A stretch of DNA of 64,000 bases from Candidatus Pristimantibacillus lignocellulolyticus (lineage in GTDB: Bacteria > Bacillota > Bacilli > Paenibacillales > Paenibacillaceae): assembly GCA_023639215.1 (NCBI GenBank), contig CP097899.1, forward strand, positions 441,501 to 505,500, written 5' to 3'. Below the pieces are notes generated by a model. That model saw only the letters and a program-made list of their open reading frames with translations, was not told the DNA's origin and ran no database searches. The position numbers were made by a program, and so were the translations under genes. Positions 47,113-57,133 of the stretch are shown here, piece after piece (the stretch's first letter is position 1; each line of letters opens with the position of its first letter).

Positions 47113-47997
47113 TTAGCCTTTCACAGCACCGATCGTCAAGCCTTTAACGAAATATTTTTGGAAAAATGGGTATGCAATCAAGATCGGTACGATACCCACA
47201 ACAGCAACCGCCATACGGAAAGTATCTCTTGGAAGGTTTGCCAGTGCTTCAGTGGAACCCATGCTGCTATTCATAGATAAGAACTCGATGTTGCTCATAA
47301 TACGATTCAATACGTTTTGCAGGTTAAGCAAATTGGGATCGTTGATAAAGATAAGCCCGTTGTTCCAATCATTCCAGAATGCTAGTGCTTGGAACAAACC
47401 GATCGTCGCCATAATCGGCAAAGAAAGTGGCAGAACGATGCGAGAATAAACTTTAAATTCACCTGCTCCATCAATGTTTGCAGATTCGATCACCGCTGTC
47501 GGAACTGTATTAATGAAAAATGCTCTCATTAACAACACATTAAATCCATTCATAAGCAGCCACGGTATCATTTGCGCCCAAATTGTATTTTGTAATTCAA
47601 ACATTTTTGTATAAATCATGTAAGTTGGCACCAGACCGCCATTAAACAGCAGTGTGAAAAAAACAATGAACGCCAGCACCTTGCCACCTGGCAAATCGAT
47701 ACGAGATAAAGGATAAGCCAGCATTGATGTCATAATAAGGCTCGCAATCGTCCCGACTACGGTAATTAATATGGTAACGCCGTAGGCTTGCACAATCATT
47801 TCCGAGTTTTCCCACAAATATGTGTATGCGCTAAAGCTAATTTCTGACGGAAAGAATGAATAACCATCTCTCACAATTGCTTTATCATCCGTAATAGAGG
47901 ATGTAAGCAGTAGGACAAACGGAAGGATGCAGGCAAGCGAGAATAATGCTAGCACAAGATGTGACGCGATCTGCCATCCGCGGTGTTGATTCGTCAT
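47113..47997 (-). CDS. Carbohydrate ABC transporter permease (LplC/YtcP type)
   Basis: A 294-residue six-helix permease with EAA loop AVIESANIDGAGEFKVYSRI and terminal FVKGLTIGAVKG, as in LplC/YtcP proteins for complex oligosaccharides. AGGAGG lies 8 bases before the ATG. It is paired with the LplB-type permease 16 bases upstream. No ATPase gene is in the locus; a shared MsmX-like ATPase is needed. Confidence 0.9.
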   Translation of the reverse strand: MTNQHRGWQIASHLVLALFSLACILPFVLLLTSSITDDKAIVRDGYSFFPSEISFSAYTYLWENSEMIVQAYGVTILITVVGTIASLIMTSMLAYPLSRIDLPGGKVLAFIVFFTLLFNGGLVPTYMIYTKMFELQNTIWAQMIPWLLMNGFNVLLMRAFFINTVPTAVIESANIDGAGEFKVYSRIVLPLSLPIMATIGLFQALAFWNDWNNGLIFINDPNLLNLQNVLNRIMSNIEFLSMNSSMGSTEALANLPRDTFRMAVAVVGIVPILIAYPFFQKYFVKGLTIGAVKG

Positions 47998-48012
47998 GTA
48001 ATTCTCCTCCTA

Positions 48013-48945
48013 TTAGAACAATGCATTTTCTCTATCAATCTTCCGAACGACGTAGTTCGCTACAATAACAAGTACAAAACCAACTATAGATTGGTAGAAC
48101 CCAGCGGCTGAAGACATACCGACATCACCAAGCTGCATTAGACCACGGAATACATAGGTATCGATAACGTTAGTTGTATCGTAGATTGCTCCTGAGTTCA
48201 TTGGCACTTGATAGAACAATCCAAAGTCGGAATAGAATATGCGGCCAATCGCCAGCAAAGTGAGCATTGTAATAATCGGAGAAATCATCGGCAACGTAAT
48301 TTTAGTGATTTGTTGCCATTTGGATGCACCGTCAAGCTCTGCCGCCTCATAATATTCTCGATCAATACCAATAATTGCGGCCAGAAATACGATACATGAA
48401 TATCCTGCGCCTTTCCAAATGTGTACAATCGTTAAAATATATGGCCAATACTTAGATTCCAAATACCATGAGATCGGTTCAATTCCAAGCATCGGAAGAA
48501 TTGTCTTGTTTACAAAACCCGTTCCTGGAGCAAGCAGTGCATACACGAGATAGCTCACAAGAATGATAGATATCAAATGAGGTAAAATAATTACGCTTTG
48601 ATAAAATCGTTGCGTAAATTTATGCCTGATCTCATTTAGCAAAATCGCGAGCATAATTGCAAAGCTAAGACCAAGAACGATAAACACCGCATTGTACAAA
48701 ATCGTATTTCTCGTAATGATAAAGGCGTCACTCGTTGCAAATAGATAAGTAAAATTTTTCAATCCGACCCAGTCGCTGTTCCAAATTCCTTGCGTATAAT
48801 TAATATCCTTGAAAGCAATGGAGAGGCCTGCCATCGGCAAATAATTGTTAATTAACAAATACATAAGACCTGGAAGAGCCATGATGTAAAGAGGGAGATA
48901 TCTCCGGAAATTAATCTTTCTTCTATAATTCACTTTCGTATTCAT
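48013..48945 (-). CDS. Carbohydrate ABC transporter permease (LplB/YteP type)
   Basis: A 310-residue six-helix permease. The segments LPGLMYLLINNYLPMAGL and FKDINYTQGIWNSDWVGLKN are characteristic of LplB/YteP-type subunits, which take up large oligosaccharides such as rhamnogalacturonan or xylan fragments. The EAA loop reads REYYEAAELDGASKWQQITK. It is followed 16 bases downstream by the partner permease. A hairpin separates it from the binding-protein gene. Confidence 0.9.
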   Translation of the reverse strand: MNTKVNYRRKINFRRYLPLYIMALPGLMYLLINNYLPMAGLSIAFKDINYTQGIWNSDWVGLKNFTYLFATSDAFIITRNTILYNAVFIVLGLSFAIMLAILLNEIRHKFTQRFYQSVIILPHLISIILVSYLVYALLAPGTGFVNKTILPMLGIEPISWYLESKYWPYILTIVHIWKGAGYSCIVFLAAIIGIDREYYEAAELDGASKWQQITKITLPMISPIITMLTLLAIGRIFYSDFGLFYQVPMNSGAIYDTTNVIDTYVFRGLMQLGDVGMSSAAGFYQSIVGFVLVIVANYVVRKIDRENALF

Positions 48946-48984
48946 CTCATTCCCCTCCTGCTAGATGACGTTATGGAATAATAC

Positions 48985-49011
48985 GCCCGACCAATCTTCG
49001 ACTGATCGGGC
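48985..49011 (-). promoter_or_regulatory. Hairpin between binding-protein and permease genes
   Basis: GCCCGATCA pairs with TGGTCGGGC (one G-T pair) over a 9-base loop, just after the binding-protein stop codon. No T-run. Same position as the hairpin at 10523-10552 in the sialic acid operon; likely sets a high binding-protein to permease ratio. Confidence 0.6.
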
Positions 49012-49031
49012 ATTTTCATTGTAATATATTA

Positions 49032-50567
49032 CTAATTCACACCGTTGGCCTTCGCCCATTCATCCAATTGCTTTTGTTTCTCAGCAACGATTTTATCGAT
49101 ACCAGCTGCTTTCAGCTTCTCGATGAATTGAGGTAGTATTTTGGCCGGGTCAACGCTTCCTGTCTCTAGAGGTAACTTATACTCGGTAATAACATTCGAA
49201 ACTGCTGCGTATTCTGTTTTTACATTCGTACCATCAAAGATGAATCCAAGTGCCTTTGAAGGAGTTGCAGTCTCGTTGAATTCTGCAGTTTTTGTCCAAA
49301 TGTCAGGATCGTTGTTTTCCAACACATAAGCCTTAAACTGATTACCAAACATCCATTGCAAACTGTTAAAACCAACTGAACTAGCATCTTGACCCTCTGG
49401 ATATTTGATAATATGATCTTGTACCTTCTCATAGTGCTTACCTTCAACACCCCAAGTGAAAAGGTTTACAATGTTTTCATCTTCATACATAAGATTTAGG
49501 AACTTCATCGCCTTTTCGGGAAGTTTAGTATGAACGGGAATACCCCACATGGACACAGTTATATTGGATGTTGTGCTGTATGCAGGACTCAACTCCGTTG
49601 AAACAACTTCTACTCCATTACTTTTCGATTCCTGAGCATCGAATCCAGGCTTTTGCATCCCTATATAAGAAGCAACTTTCCCCGAACGAATAAGCTCAAC
49701 CAAGCTTAATTTGTTAGTAGCCGCATCACTCAAGATATACCCAGACTGATACCAATCACGAATTCTGTTAACAAACTCCTCATACTCCTTCGTTTCGAAC
49801 AAGTTCACAACTTTTAAATCGTTGTCATAGTTCGGTAGAACACCCATATTGTCCCCAAGCTCGTCATAGAATTTGTACACATCGCGGAACGACTGCGTAC
49901 CACCTGTCGAAATAGGCACCATATCCGGTTCTTTTTCTTTAAGTAATTGCAGTACAGTTGCTACATCATCTAACGTTTTGATCGCACTCATATCAATGTT
50001 GTGCTTCTCGACCAGATCTTTACGAATGGTGTAACCATAGCTTCCCGCTAAGTCACGCACGGAAGGTACGCTGTAGATCTTGCCGCCAAGCTTTGATGCG
50101 TTTAAGTATTTGGGTTCAAGTGAAGCAGTGATCCCATTGCCATATTCGCTAATAAGATCATCAAGCGGGACAAGCATGCCTTTAGCTACCATATTGCTGT
50201 ACATCGTACCGTGTACATAGGTCAAGTCCAACTTCTCAGACGAGCTGAAAATCAAGTTCGTCCGTTGCAGCCATTCACCCGCATTAATCGGCATGAACTT
50301 TACACGAACCTTGATCTTCGATTCTGTAATTTTGTTCATTTCATCTTCAGCAAGCTGCAATCCTGATAGATCTGAGGATACAATTGGGAAAGCTACGATT
50401 AATTCTTCAACTGGGCCATCATCCTCTGTCCCAGCAGATACATTACCTTCGTTGTTACTACCATTGTTATTTACACCGTTTTGGCTTTTGGTATTGCTTC
50501 CACATGCAGATAAAATAAGCATGAATGAAAGTAGTAATAACATTGTTCCATACGATAATTTCCTCAT
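49032..50567 (-). CDS. Extracellular solute-binding lipoprotein (LplA type)
   Basis: A 511-residue binding lipoprotein. The signal ends in lipobox LSAC (about residue 22), followed by an Asn/Gly-rich spacer and a long two-lobed fold typical of LplA/YtcQ proteins (SAIKTLDDVATVLQLLKEKE, GIPVHTKLPEKAMKFLNLMY). It presents an oligosaccharide to the two permeases. A GGGGAAG site precedes the start. The response regulator gene ends 123 bases upstream. The ligand is unknown; the GH3/GH20-like enzymes suggest a beta-linked, partly N-acetylated oligosaccharide. Confidence 0.92.
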   Translation of the reverse strand: MRKLSYGTMLLLLSFMLILSACGSNTKSQNGVNNNGSNNEGNVSAGTEDDGPVEELIVAFPIVSSDLSGLQLAEDEMNKITESKIKVRVKFMPINAGEWLQRTNLIFSSSEKLDLTYVHGTMYSNMVAKGMLVPLDDLISEYGNGITASLEPKYLNASKLGGKIYSVPSVRDLAGSYGYTIRKDLVEKHNIDMSAIKTLDDVATVLQLLKEKEPDMVPISTGGTQSFRDVYKFYDELGDNMGVLPNYDNDLKVVNLFETKEYEEFVNRIRDWYQSGYILSDAATNKLSLVELIRSGKVASYIGMQKPGFDAQESKSNGVEVVSTELSPAYSTTSNITVSMWGIPVHTKLPEKAMKFLNLMYEDENIVNLFTWGVEGKHYEKVQDHIIKYPEGQDASSVGFNSLQWMFGNQFKAYVLENNDPDIWTKTAEFNETATPSKALGFIFDGTNVKTEYAAVSNVITEYKLPLETGSVDPAKILPQFIEKLKAAGIDKIVAEKQKQLDEWAKANGVN

Positions 50568-50690
50568 TTTTTGCTTCCCCGCCTTTTTTATGTTTTATGT
50601 TGCTGAATTAAGTGTACGACGGCAGGGTCGTCTCTCTCTGCTCGTATTCCGACTTCTCACACTCACTTTTCCGACTTTCGCTTATACGAT

Positions 50691-52283
50691 TCAAGTTTGA
50701 TGTTGATTCCGATATTCACCGGGATTAAGTAGCCTATGTTTCTTAAAAATTCGAGAAAAATGCGAAAAGTTAGCATAGCCAATTTTGCTAGCAATCGCGC
50801 TAACTGACATATCTGTATTCACGAGCAATGCGGCAGCTATCTCTAATCGTTCATGCAGCAAATAATCAGAAATCGACATCCCCGTTTCTTTTTTGAATAT
50901 TCGAGTTAAATAATCCGGATTCAAGTAGACATTACTTGCAATATCCTCGCATGAGATTGCTTCATCAATATGTTCGCGAATATAAACCTTTGTTTTATCT
51001 ACTACACTTTGCGATTGCTCAATAGAAGCGATGACTTCTAACGAGCAATTGAGAATATGCCTGATCCAATTCAACGAATCAACCGCAGAACGCATCGACA
51101 TGGATAGCAATTCTGTGGAAAGACGATCCGCAAACAATTGATGCGCCTGAATTCCTTTCACTTTGAGCACATGATAAACCATCTGTTGAAAGTCCTGGAC
51201 AAACTGATTGAGTGTATCCAGATTCAATAACCCGGAAGTCTTCTGAGACTTAAGATACATTTCAATGGAGCTTAACAGCTGAGTTTTCTTACTCTCAATC
51301 AACATAACCGCCCACATATTCATGTCAGGAGGCAATAGTTTGGCTACAGTTAATTTCAAATCTTTGAGCGAGAATACCCCTTGATCATATGCCACATTAT
51401 ATGAATCAAGCTTTCGCAGTCTTTCATACATAGGGGCGATATGATGTCCCTGTGTAATATCACCGATATAACAGACGACAGATCCATAGAAGTATGATTG
51501 ACAAGCTTGAATAAATCTTTCGCATACAGCGTGAATATTAACCTCAGAAGAATCCTTCGCTTCGCCATTCTTCATAACGAGCATGCAGCCATTGCCAAGT
51601 GAAAGGAGCAAGCCACTTTCCAGATCATCGAGTAGTAGCTCCTCGGCAGATTTGCGTATTGCATACTCCAATATTTTCTCATCTCGCGGCGAAATCTCTC
51701 TATTGTAAAACCTAATCTGAATTAATATTGGTAAAAAGGTCATCTCATGTGAGTATGGAATATTCCGCTCTTCTGCCGCTTTCTTGACCGACTTCATATC
51801 CCCCCGTATCGATTGATTCAAAATATCCATCCAAAATCGTTCAATAATTAGCGGTTGATGCCTCACCCAATACTTTCCATACTGGCTAAATTCGTTCAAT
51901 TGATTGGCTTGATCAAGCTTTTTTATAGCCTTCATTACGACTTCCTGCAAATCGACATACGGAATAGGCTTTAACAAATAATCAAGACAACCTAGTTGTA
52001 TCGCTTGTTTGGCATACTGAAAATCAGCGTGGCATGTCAAAAAAATTGTCTCTGTTAATGGATAATGCTCGCGTACCCACTCAAGCAGCTCCAAGCCAGT
52101 TCCTTGCGGCATCTCAATATCGCATAATAAAATATCGATATACTCTTTCTGAAAAATTTCTTTTGCCTGGTCAGGACTATAAGCAGTAAATACGTTAGTA
52201 ATTCCGATCTCTTGCCAATCCACTCCTGATTTTAGACCCTCCGCCGCAATCCATTCATCATCCACGATTAATAGATGTCGCAT
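50691..52283 (-). CDS. YesN-type response regulator with AraC DNA-binding domain
   Basis: A 530-residue regulator: receiver domain 1-120 with IVDDE (6-10), phospho-acceptor D55 in ILLCDIEMPQG and YLLKPIPY; a long unassigned middle; and a C-terminal AraC pair (NVYLNPDYLTRIFKKETGMS and IGYANFSHFSRIFKKHRLLN). It overlaps the upstream kinase gene by 26 bases, with GGAGGGG 7 bases before the ATG. It should activate the importer/GH3 operon that starts 123 bases downstream. Confidence 0.92.
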   Translation of the reverse strand: MRHLLIVDDEWIAAEGLKSGVDWQEIGITNVFTAYSPDQAKEIFQKEYIDILLCDIEMPQGTGLELLEWVREHYPLTETIFLTCHADFQYAKQAIQLGCLDYLLKPIPYVDLQEVVMKAIKKLDQANQLNEFSQYGKYWVRHQPLIIERFWMDILNQSIRGDMKSVKKAAEERNIPYSHEMTFLPILIQIRFYNREISPRDEKILEYAIRKSAEELLLDDLESGLLLSLGNGCMLVMKNGEAKDSSEVNIHAVCERFIQACQSYFYGSVVCYIGDITQGHHIAPMYERLRKLDSYNVAYDQGVFSLKDLKLTVAKLLPPDMNMWAVMLIESKKTQLLSSIEMYLKSQKTSGLLNLDTLNQFVQDFQQMVYHVLKVKGIQAHQLFADRLSTELLSMSMRSAVDSLNWIRHILNCSLEVIASIEQSQSVVDKTKVYIREHIDEAISCEDIASNVYLNPDYLTRIFKKETGMSISDYLLHERLEIAAALLVNTDMSVSAIASKIGYANFSHFSRIFKKHRLLNPGEYRNQHQT

Positions 52284-54045
52284 CTCTTGTCCCCTCCTTG
52301 TTATCCAAATATGCCTTTAATGGAATGACAAGCTCAACGATAGCCCCTTGAGGGTCGTCATTATATAATTCCATCCATGCTCGATCGCCGAATTGCAATC
52401 TCAGTCGTTCGCGGGCATTCCATAAACCGATATGAGCACCCTTTTCATCAACAAGCTGCTTGCCCGAATGAATCGTCTCAAGCACTCGTTCAGGGAAACC
52501 TTTGCCGGTATCTCGAGTCAGAATGCGTACCATTGGTTCTTCTTCCAGCATATCCAGTGTTGCTTCTACTGTCATTGCTGTCATGCCGTCCATCGTAATA
52601 GCATGCTTGATTGTATTCTCTACAAAAGTTTGCAGTATAAGCGGTGGGATCAGTGTCTCCTCCAAGTAGTTAGGTACATGTATTTCACATGTAAATCGGT
52701 TAGGCATACGCATCTGCTGTATGCGTAAATAATTTTGAATATGACGCAATTCATCCCTTAGCAGCACGAGTGAATGGTTACTTTGAAACATATATCGGAA
52801 ATATTGCACCAGACACATCGTCATTTCCTGAATGAGATCATGCTGCTTAACTTGTGCCAGATTGTATATGATGTTAAGTGAATTCATGAAAAAGTGCGGA
52901 TTAATCTGCAGCTGTAGATGCTTAAGCTCAGCCCGATGCTTACTCAATTGTTCTTCATAAACTGAAATCTTTAAATCCTCGATTTGTTTAATCATCTGAT
53001 TAAAGGTGCGGTTAACTAGTTGAAATTCGTCTGGAACAGCTGATGAATCCTCAATTTGCGGATATAGATCACCCTTCCCGACCGCACGCATCGCTACCAT
53101 CATCCTATGAAGCGGTAGCATAAGCACTTTGCGCAGAAACCATGTACTTAAAAGTAGCATTAAAATCGCCATAGCAATGACAAACTTAGCTGCATTTGCG
53201 AGATAGGGAAGATTTTCGAGAATCTGCTTGTCAGGGAAAACTACCGCCATGCTGAAATCCCCTTTTCGAGATGTTTCACCGACGATTAGATAATCGTTAT
53301 CCTTTCCAGATAGATAATAATTTTGGAATCCTCTTGTGAAATCAAGTCCTTTTTCCGCTAATAATGTCGTACCGCTAAGTATCTCCCCTTCGCTATTCAC
53401 GATAAGAACTCCCCCTGCTTCATTAGTGTGCATTACGCGCAGAGGAGCAAGTATCGTATCGGCTTTCACCCACGCACCGATGTAAATATCACCATTTCTA
53501 AACCATCGTGAGATATAATTGATACCATTGATATTAATTACACTCCATTCCATATTCGCGCCTTGGGATTGCTCGTTCATCTCTATGATCCGATTCTTCA
53601 TCACTTCCTGGAAATTCGTCAATTGACTGTAACCCATTGAACGATTATAGGCGTTCACCATCTCATTTCTTGAAAGCGAATACACAAAAAAGCCTTCAAT
53701 ATAAGGATATATGATTAAATCTGAATCTAATCTACGCGAGATACCACTCTTAGCCATCACATAGTCGTCTTCTGTCTCATATACCTCCATATTGTGTAAA
53801 TTGGAATCGAGCATCGCCAATCCCACCATATGGCGTTCCACTTCTGACAACTGATCATCTATTTGTTTCATATGAATAGAGATCAAGTTTTTATTCGACA
53901 TGGCTACTTGGTTATGGATCACTTTCACACTGTAATTATTGTTGTAAAGCAATAGAGCAATCAACGGTATTGTGATGCTCAAAAGGCCAAGCACCAGCTT
54001 GACCCTTATTGAGCGCCATGGAATATCCATCATATGTCTAAACAT
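52258..54045 (-). CDS. YesM-type sensor histidine kinase
   Basis: A 595-residue membrane kinase: helix near 18-35, extracytoplasmic sensor to about residue 275, second helix (about 278-300), HAMP (PLHRMMVAMRAVGKGDLYPQ), phospho-acceptor in QINPHFFMNSLN, then an ATPase domain with LQTFVENTIKHAI and DTGKGFPE. GGGGGG lies 6 bases ahead of the start. It is translationally coupled (26-base overlap) to its response regulator. It probably detects the glycan transported by this locus. Confidence 0.92.
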   Translation of the reverse strand: MFRHMMDIPWRSIRVKLVLGLLSITIPLIALLLYNNNYSVKVIHNQVAMSNKNLISIHMKQIDDQLSEVERHMVGLAMLDSNLHNMEVYETEDDYVMAKSGISRRLDSDLIIYPYIEGFFVYSLSRNEMVNAYNRSMGYSQLTNFQEVMKNRIIEMNEQSQGANMEWSVININGINYISRWFRNGDIYIGAWVKADTILAPLRVMHTNEAGGVLIVNSEGEILSGTTLLAEKGLDFTRGFQNYYLSGKDNDYLIVGETSRKGDFSMAVVFPDKQILENLPYLANAAKFVIAMAILMLLLSTWFLRKVLMLPLHRMMVAMRAVGKGDLYPQIEDSSAVPDEFQLVNRTFNQMIKQIEDLKISVYEEQLSKHRAELKHLQLQINPHFFMNSLNIIYNLAQVKQHDLIQEMTMCLVQYFRYMFQSNHSLVLLRDELRHIQNYLRIQQMRMPNRFTCEIHVPNYLEETLIPPLILQTFVENTIKHAITMDGMTAMTVEATLDMLEEEPMVRILTRDTGKGFPERVLETIHSGKQLVDEKGAHIGLWNARERLRLQFGDRAWMELYNDDPQGAIVELVIPLKAYLDNKEGTRDATSINRG

Positions 54046-54168
54046 GCTGTTCCCCCCTCAATGGATATGCTTCATGTATTCTATTATTAATATCTTAATC
54101 GCTTAACCACTCTTAATCTATCATTTTCCTAAATAATCGATATATGTTCATCGTAATTTTCGTCACTT

Positions 54169-55068
54169 TTAATATTTCCCTTTCAACCATGTGATGGCCA
54201 TGTTAAACCATTGTCCTACTTCAGGGTGAATTTGACTTGGTTCCGTTGCTGTTGTCTCGTCACACATCGATAAGCCGTGACCGCCCTTTTCAAAAATATG
54301 CAGTTCATAAGGAATCTGATTTGCAGCTAGCGCCGTCGCCAAATGAAGAGAATGTGCGGAAGCAATCAACTCATCCTCGGCTGTATGCCATATAAACGTG
54401 GGTGGCATCTTCTCCGACACGTGGTTAATCGGATTGCGTTCGTTCAATTGTTCATTAGTCGGTTCCGCCGTACCGAATACCGCTCGGTTCATCAGACCCA
54501 AAAACCCACGTTGACGTACATCTGTTACTTGCGCAAATTGCTTCTTCATATATATGAAATCTAGCATCGGATAACCGAGAATAAGTGCATTAGGCTTCAA
54601 ATACTCACTATCGGTTGCAAGCTTCTCTTGAAGATACGCTTCATGCCAATGCGCACCAAGCGAAGCTGCCAAATGTCCCCCAGCCGAGAAACCCGCTACT
54701 GCAATCTGATTCGGATCAACAAACCATTCCGCTGCATGATCTCTAATTGTCTTGATCGCTTGAGCAACATCCAATAGTGGTTGCGGAAATTGAGTGGCTG
54801 ATGGGTCAGGTAGGTTGAAAGGATTGATAGGTTCCTTAATCGGATAAACAGAGTAATGTAAGACAAAGGCCTGATAACCTTTGCTAGCAAAACGAAGTGC
54901 AACCGGCTCTGCCTCGCGATCTGAAGTAAATAAATACCCACCGCCAGGACAGATAAGAACTGCAGGTCTTATCTTATTTGTATGGAACTCATTGGAATTA
55001 TGAAGTATATAGCTTGTGAGCGTAACTTGCGAGTGGTCTTCCCATAATTGGGTTATAAACGTTTGCAT
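54169..55068 (-). CDS. Alpha/beta-hydrolase fold esterase (acetyl xylan esterase-like)
   Basis: A 299-residue serine esterase. The oxyanion loop CPGGGYLF, nucleophile elbow GFSAGGHLAAS, acid in WHTAEDELI and histidine in EKGGHGLSM are all visible, as in BD-FAE-type acetyl or feruloyl esterases found with glycan operons. There is no signal peptide, so it deacylates imported oligosaccharides. In-frame codons lie upstream (55092), but the ATG at 55068 follows GGGAG by 9 bases and starts the conserved region. It lies 123 bases upstream of the histidine kinase gene on the same strand and is probably the first gene of the locus. Confidence 0.87.
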   Translation of the reverse strand: MQTFITQLWEDHSQVTLTSYILHNSNEFHTNKIRPAVLICPGGGYLFTSDREAEPVALRFASKGYQAFVLHYSVYPIKEPINPFNLPDPSATQFPQPLLDVAQAIKTIRDHAAEWFVDPNQIAVAGFSAGGHLAASLGAHWHEAYLQEKLATDSEYLKPNALILGYPMLDFIYMKKQFAQVTDVRQRGFLGLMNRAVFGTAEPTNEQLNERNPINHVSEKMPPTFIWHTAEDELIASAHSLHLATALAANQIPYELHIFEKGGHGLSMCDETTATEPSQIHPEVGQWFNMAITWLKGKY

Positions 55069-55218
55069 TAGCAGACACTCCCTTATTATCAAATATAATT
55101 AAGCTCATCTTAGCCAATGTAAAATTGTTCTGCTACTCTTCATCCGACTTGAGACAAACATTTTTCCGACATGTTCGTTATCTTGAGCCGTGATAGTGTA
55201 TATATAAGTAAAATAGCA

Positions 55219-55268
55219 AAAAATCAAGACACTCTACGGGATTTGAAGGTAGAGTGTCTTGATTTTTT
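55219..55268. terminator. Strong terminator between unknown operon and esterase gene
   Basis: AAAATCAAGACACTCTAC pairs perfectly with GTAGAGTGTCTTGATTTT over an 11-base loop, with runs of T on both strands. On the minus strand it ends the three-gene operon at 55323-58316. Confidence 0.92.
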
Positions 55269-55322
55269 TTCCGATTAATCATTTCATTCAATAACTAATT
55301 TCACGCTATCTACCCTTACGTA

Positions 55323-57122
55323 TTACAGTACTCGCATTGAGAATTTACGCCATTCTTGATAGAAGTCTATATTTAGCTTGTACATACGATTTAGTCGCTC
55401 TAACTCTGGTAATACATCCTCATTGTATAGATCCAAGGTCGTTAGACGTAACTTAATTTCTTCAATCTCAGATTGGATAACCTGTATTTTCTGTTCTGTA
55501 TTTGTCTTAAATTGTTCTGTAAGCTGTAAAGCTGCTGCATTTAAGTTAGATCGCTCTTGTTCAAACATATTACGAATATTTTGAACTAATAAACCATGCT
55601 TCACATGGAATAGGTCTGCTTTTTGCAAAATGAGCATAACCACATTAGTAGCTACAATCGTAAGGATTAACTGAAGTGGCTCCATTAACCAATTGGGCAA
55701 GCCAAATTGCTTTTCTGCATATTCCATAATCACTTCAATAATAATCGTTGTAAACGTAGCAGATAATATTTTCGTAATTGCATCTGCTTTTTGAGCTTTA
55801 GAAGCTGTTTTATCTCTAAGTGTCTTTACGCAAGTTACTAACGACATAACTACACTTTTGACCATTTTCATAATTCTTTGCACAGTAGCTTTCACAAGAC
55901 TAATTAATATATCAAAAAAGGATTTCAAAAATTTCTTGATTACATTATCTTTAATATTATCAAACATAGAACGAAGATTTTTAATAACATAAGCTGAAAT
56001 ACGTCCTGTTGCCGCTTTAAGCTTCTGCATAAAACGATCCAAGGTCATTTGTTTCTCGCTTACCATTTGTTTTACTTCATAAATTACTGGAGGCATTGCA
56101 TAATAAATTAACTGCCCTGCTAGCATTTTAGGAATCGATTTAGCTGTTGTTTTCGCAGCATCTGTAGCTACTTGTCCATATTTAGTATTCTTTAATTGCA
56201 CCATGCTTTCCTTATTCTGAGAATGACGAATATTACCTTCTAATTCTTTGCGCACACTCTCCTTCACATTCCCGCTTTCATCTAAATATCCTTTATCATA
56301 CAAGATAGCTTTCTTATCTCCAGCAGCTGTATCCTTCTCCCACTGCTGAACAATCGCATCTGTTAGTTGCTCAGACGTAGCTCTATATGTAATATCTTGA
56401 CCTTTCTCATCATATACACGAATATCACCTTTTGAAGTATTTGCTGAGGCATGTAGCATTTGAAAATTATCATCTGAATTATAAAACTGACGAAGTCGAT
56501 CTATGCCCTGTTCTGATACGTAGCGTTCGTTATAACTGGCAGCTTCCCTTGACTGGATATGATCTACATGCAGATCACTAACTTGAATCTCTTTTTCATT
56601 TCGAACTACTGTTTTTGCTTCGCCTTCACGACCTGTTAGTTCATCCTGAATATTGCCATCATTCATCTTTTTAGATTGACGATACTGATCCTTACCCTTT
56701 TTGTCCAAGGAGTCCTTCTCCCTATTTATAGTAAAAAGCTTAGATTGATTCTCTTTATTGAAATTCTTTAACTCTTGCAAAGTCTCACTGCGAACTTCAG
56801 AATCATTGACATTATATAAATCTTTGCGTATACCTTCATTAGTTTTTAACACATCTGGATCATTATTATAGTCAAAATGAATAATTCGATGATACATCTG
56901 ATCAACTGTAATATAGTAATCACTAGTATCAAAATAATGACGCACAATTTCACCAGCTGCATCTTTCGCAATAGATTTCCCTAACGATACACCTAAATCC
57001 TGGGTTAATAAGTCATGATGCTTCATATTTATCTGCTTAACAGAATCTATAATTAATGAATCATATGCCTTTATATATTGTTCACGCTGTTGGACTAACT
57101 CTAACAAGCTAGGTTGCTCCAT
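55323..57122 (-). CDS. Unknown protein: HNH-like motif plus membrane-active helical half
   Basis: A 599-residue protein I cannot assign to a family. Residues 1-125 are helical; 125-180 are strongly charged and probably flexible. Residues 183-233 match the HNH nuclease layout: HVDHI (H185, D187, H188), then DDNFQMLH (N219, H224) and ANTSKGD (N228, K231), i.e. an H-N-N variant without zinc cysteines. From about 320 the protein becomes hydrophobic and amphipathic: segments near 331-349, 396-432, 451-469 and 479-500 could enter or lie on a membrane. The last 80 residues (520-599) form a probable coiled coil. It is the last gene of a tight operon, 11 bases after the 297-residue protein, with GAGGTG 7 bases before the ATG. 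A nuclease tethered to the membrane or a toxin-like effector is possible; both are inference. Confidence 0.6.
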   Translation of the reverse strand: MEQPSLLELVQQREQYIKAYDSLIIDSVKQINMKHHDLLTQDLGVSLGKSIAKDAAGEIVRHYFDTSDYYITVDQMYHRIIHFDYNNDPDVLKTNEGIRKDLYNVNDSEVRSETLQELKNFNKENQSKLFTINREKDSLDKKGKDQYRQSKKMNDGNIQDELTGREGEAKTVVRNEKEIQVSDLHVDHIQSREAASYNERYVSEQGIDRLRQFYNSDDNFQMLHASANTSKGDIRVYDEKGQDITYRATSEQLTDAIVQQWEKDTAAGDKKAILYDKGYLDESGNVKESVRKELEGNIRHSQNKESMVQLKNTKYGQVATDAAKTTAKSIPKMLAGQLIYYAMPPVIYEVKQMVSEKQMTLDRFMQKLKAATGRISAYVIKNLRSMFDNIKDNVIKKFLKSFFDILISLVKATVQRIMKMVKSVVMSLVTCVKTLRDKTASKAQKADAITKILSATFTTIIIEVIMEYAEKQFGLPNWLMEPLQLILTIVATNVVMLILQKADLFHVKHGLLVQNIRNMFEQERSNLNAAALQLTEQFKTNTEQKIQVIQSEIEEIKLRLTTLDLYNEDVLPELERLNRMYKLNIDFYQEWRKFSMRVL

Positions 57123-57133
57123 ATTCTTTCACC

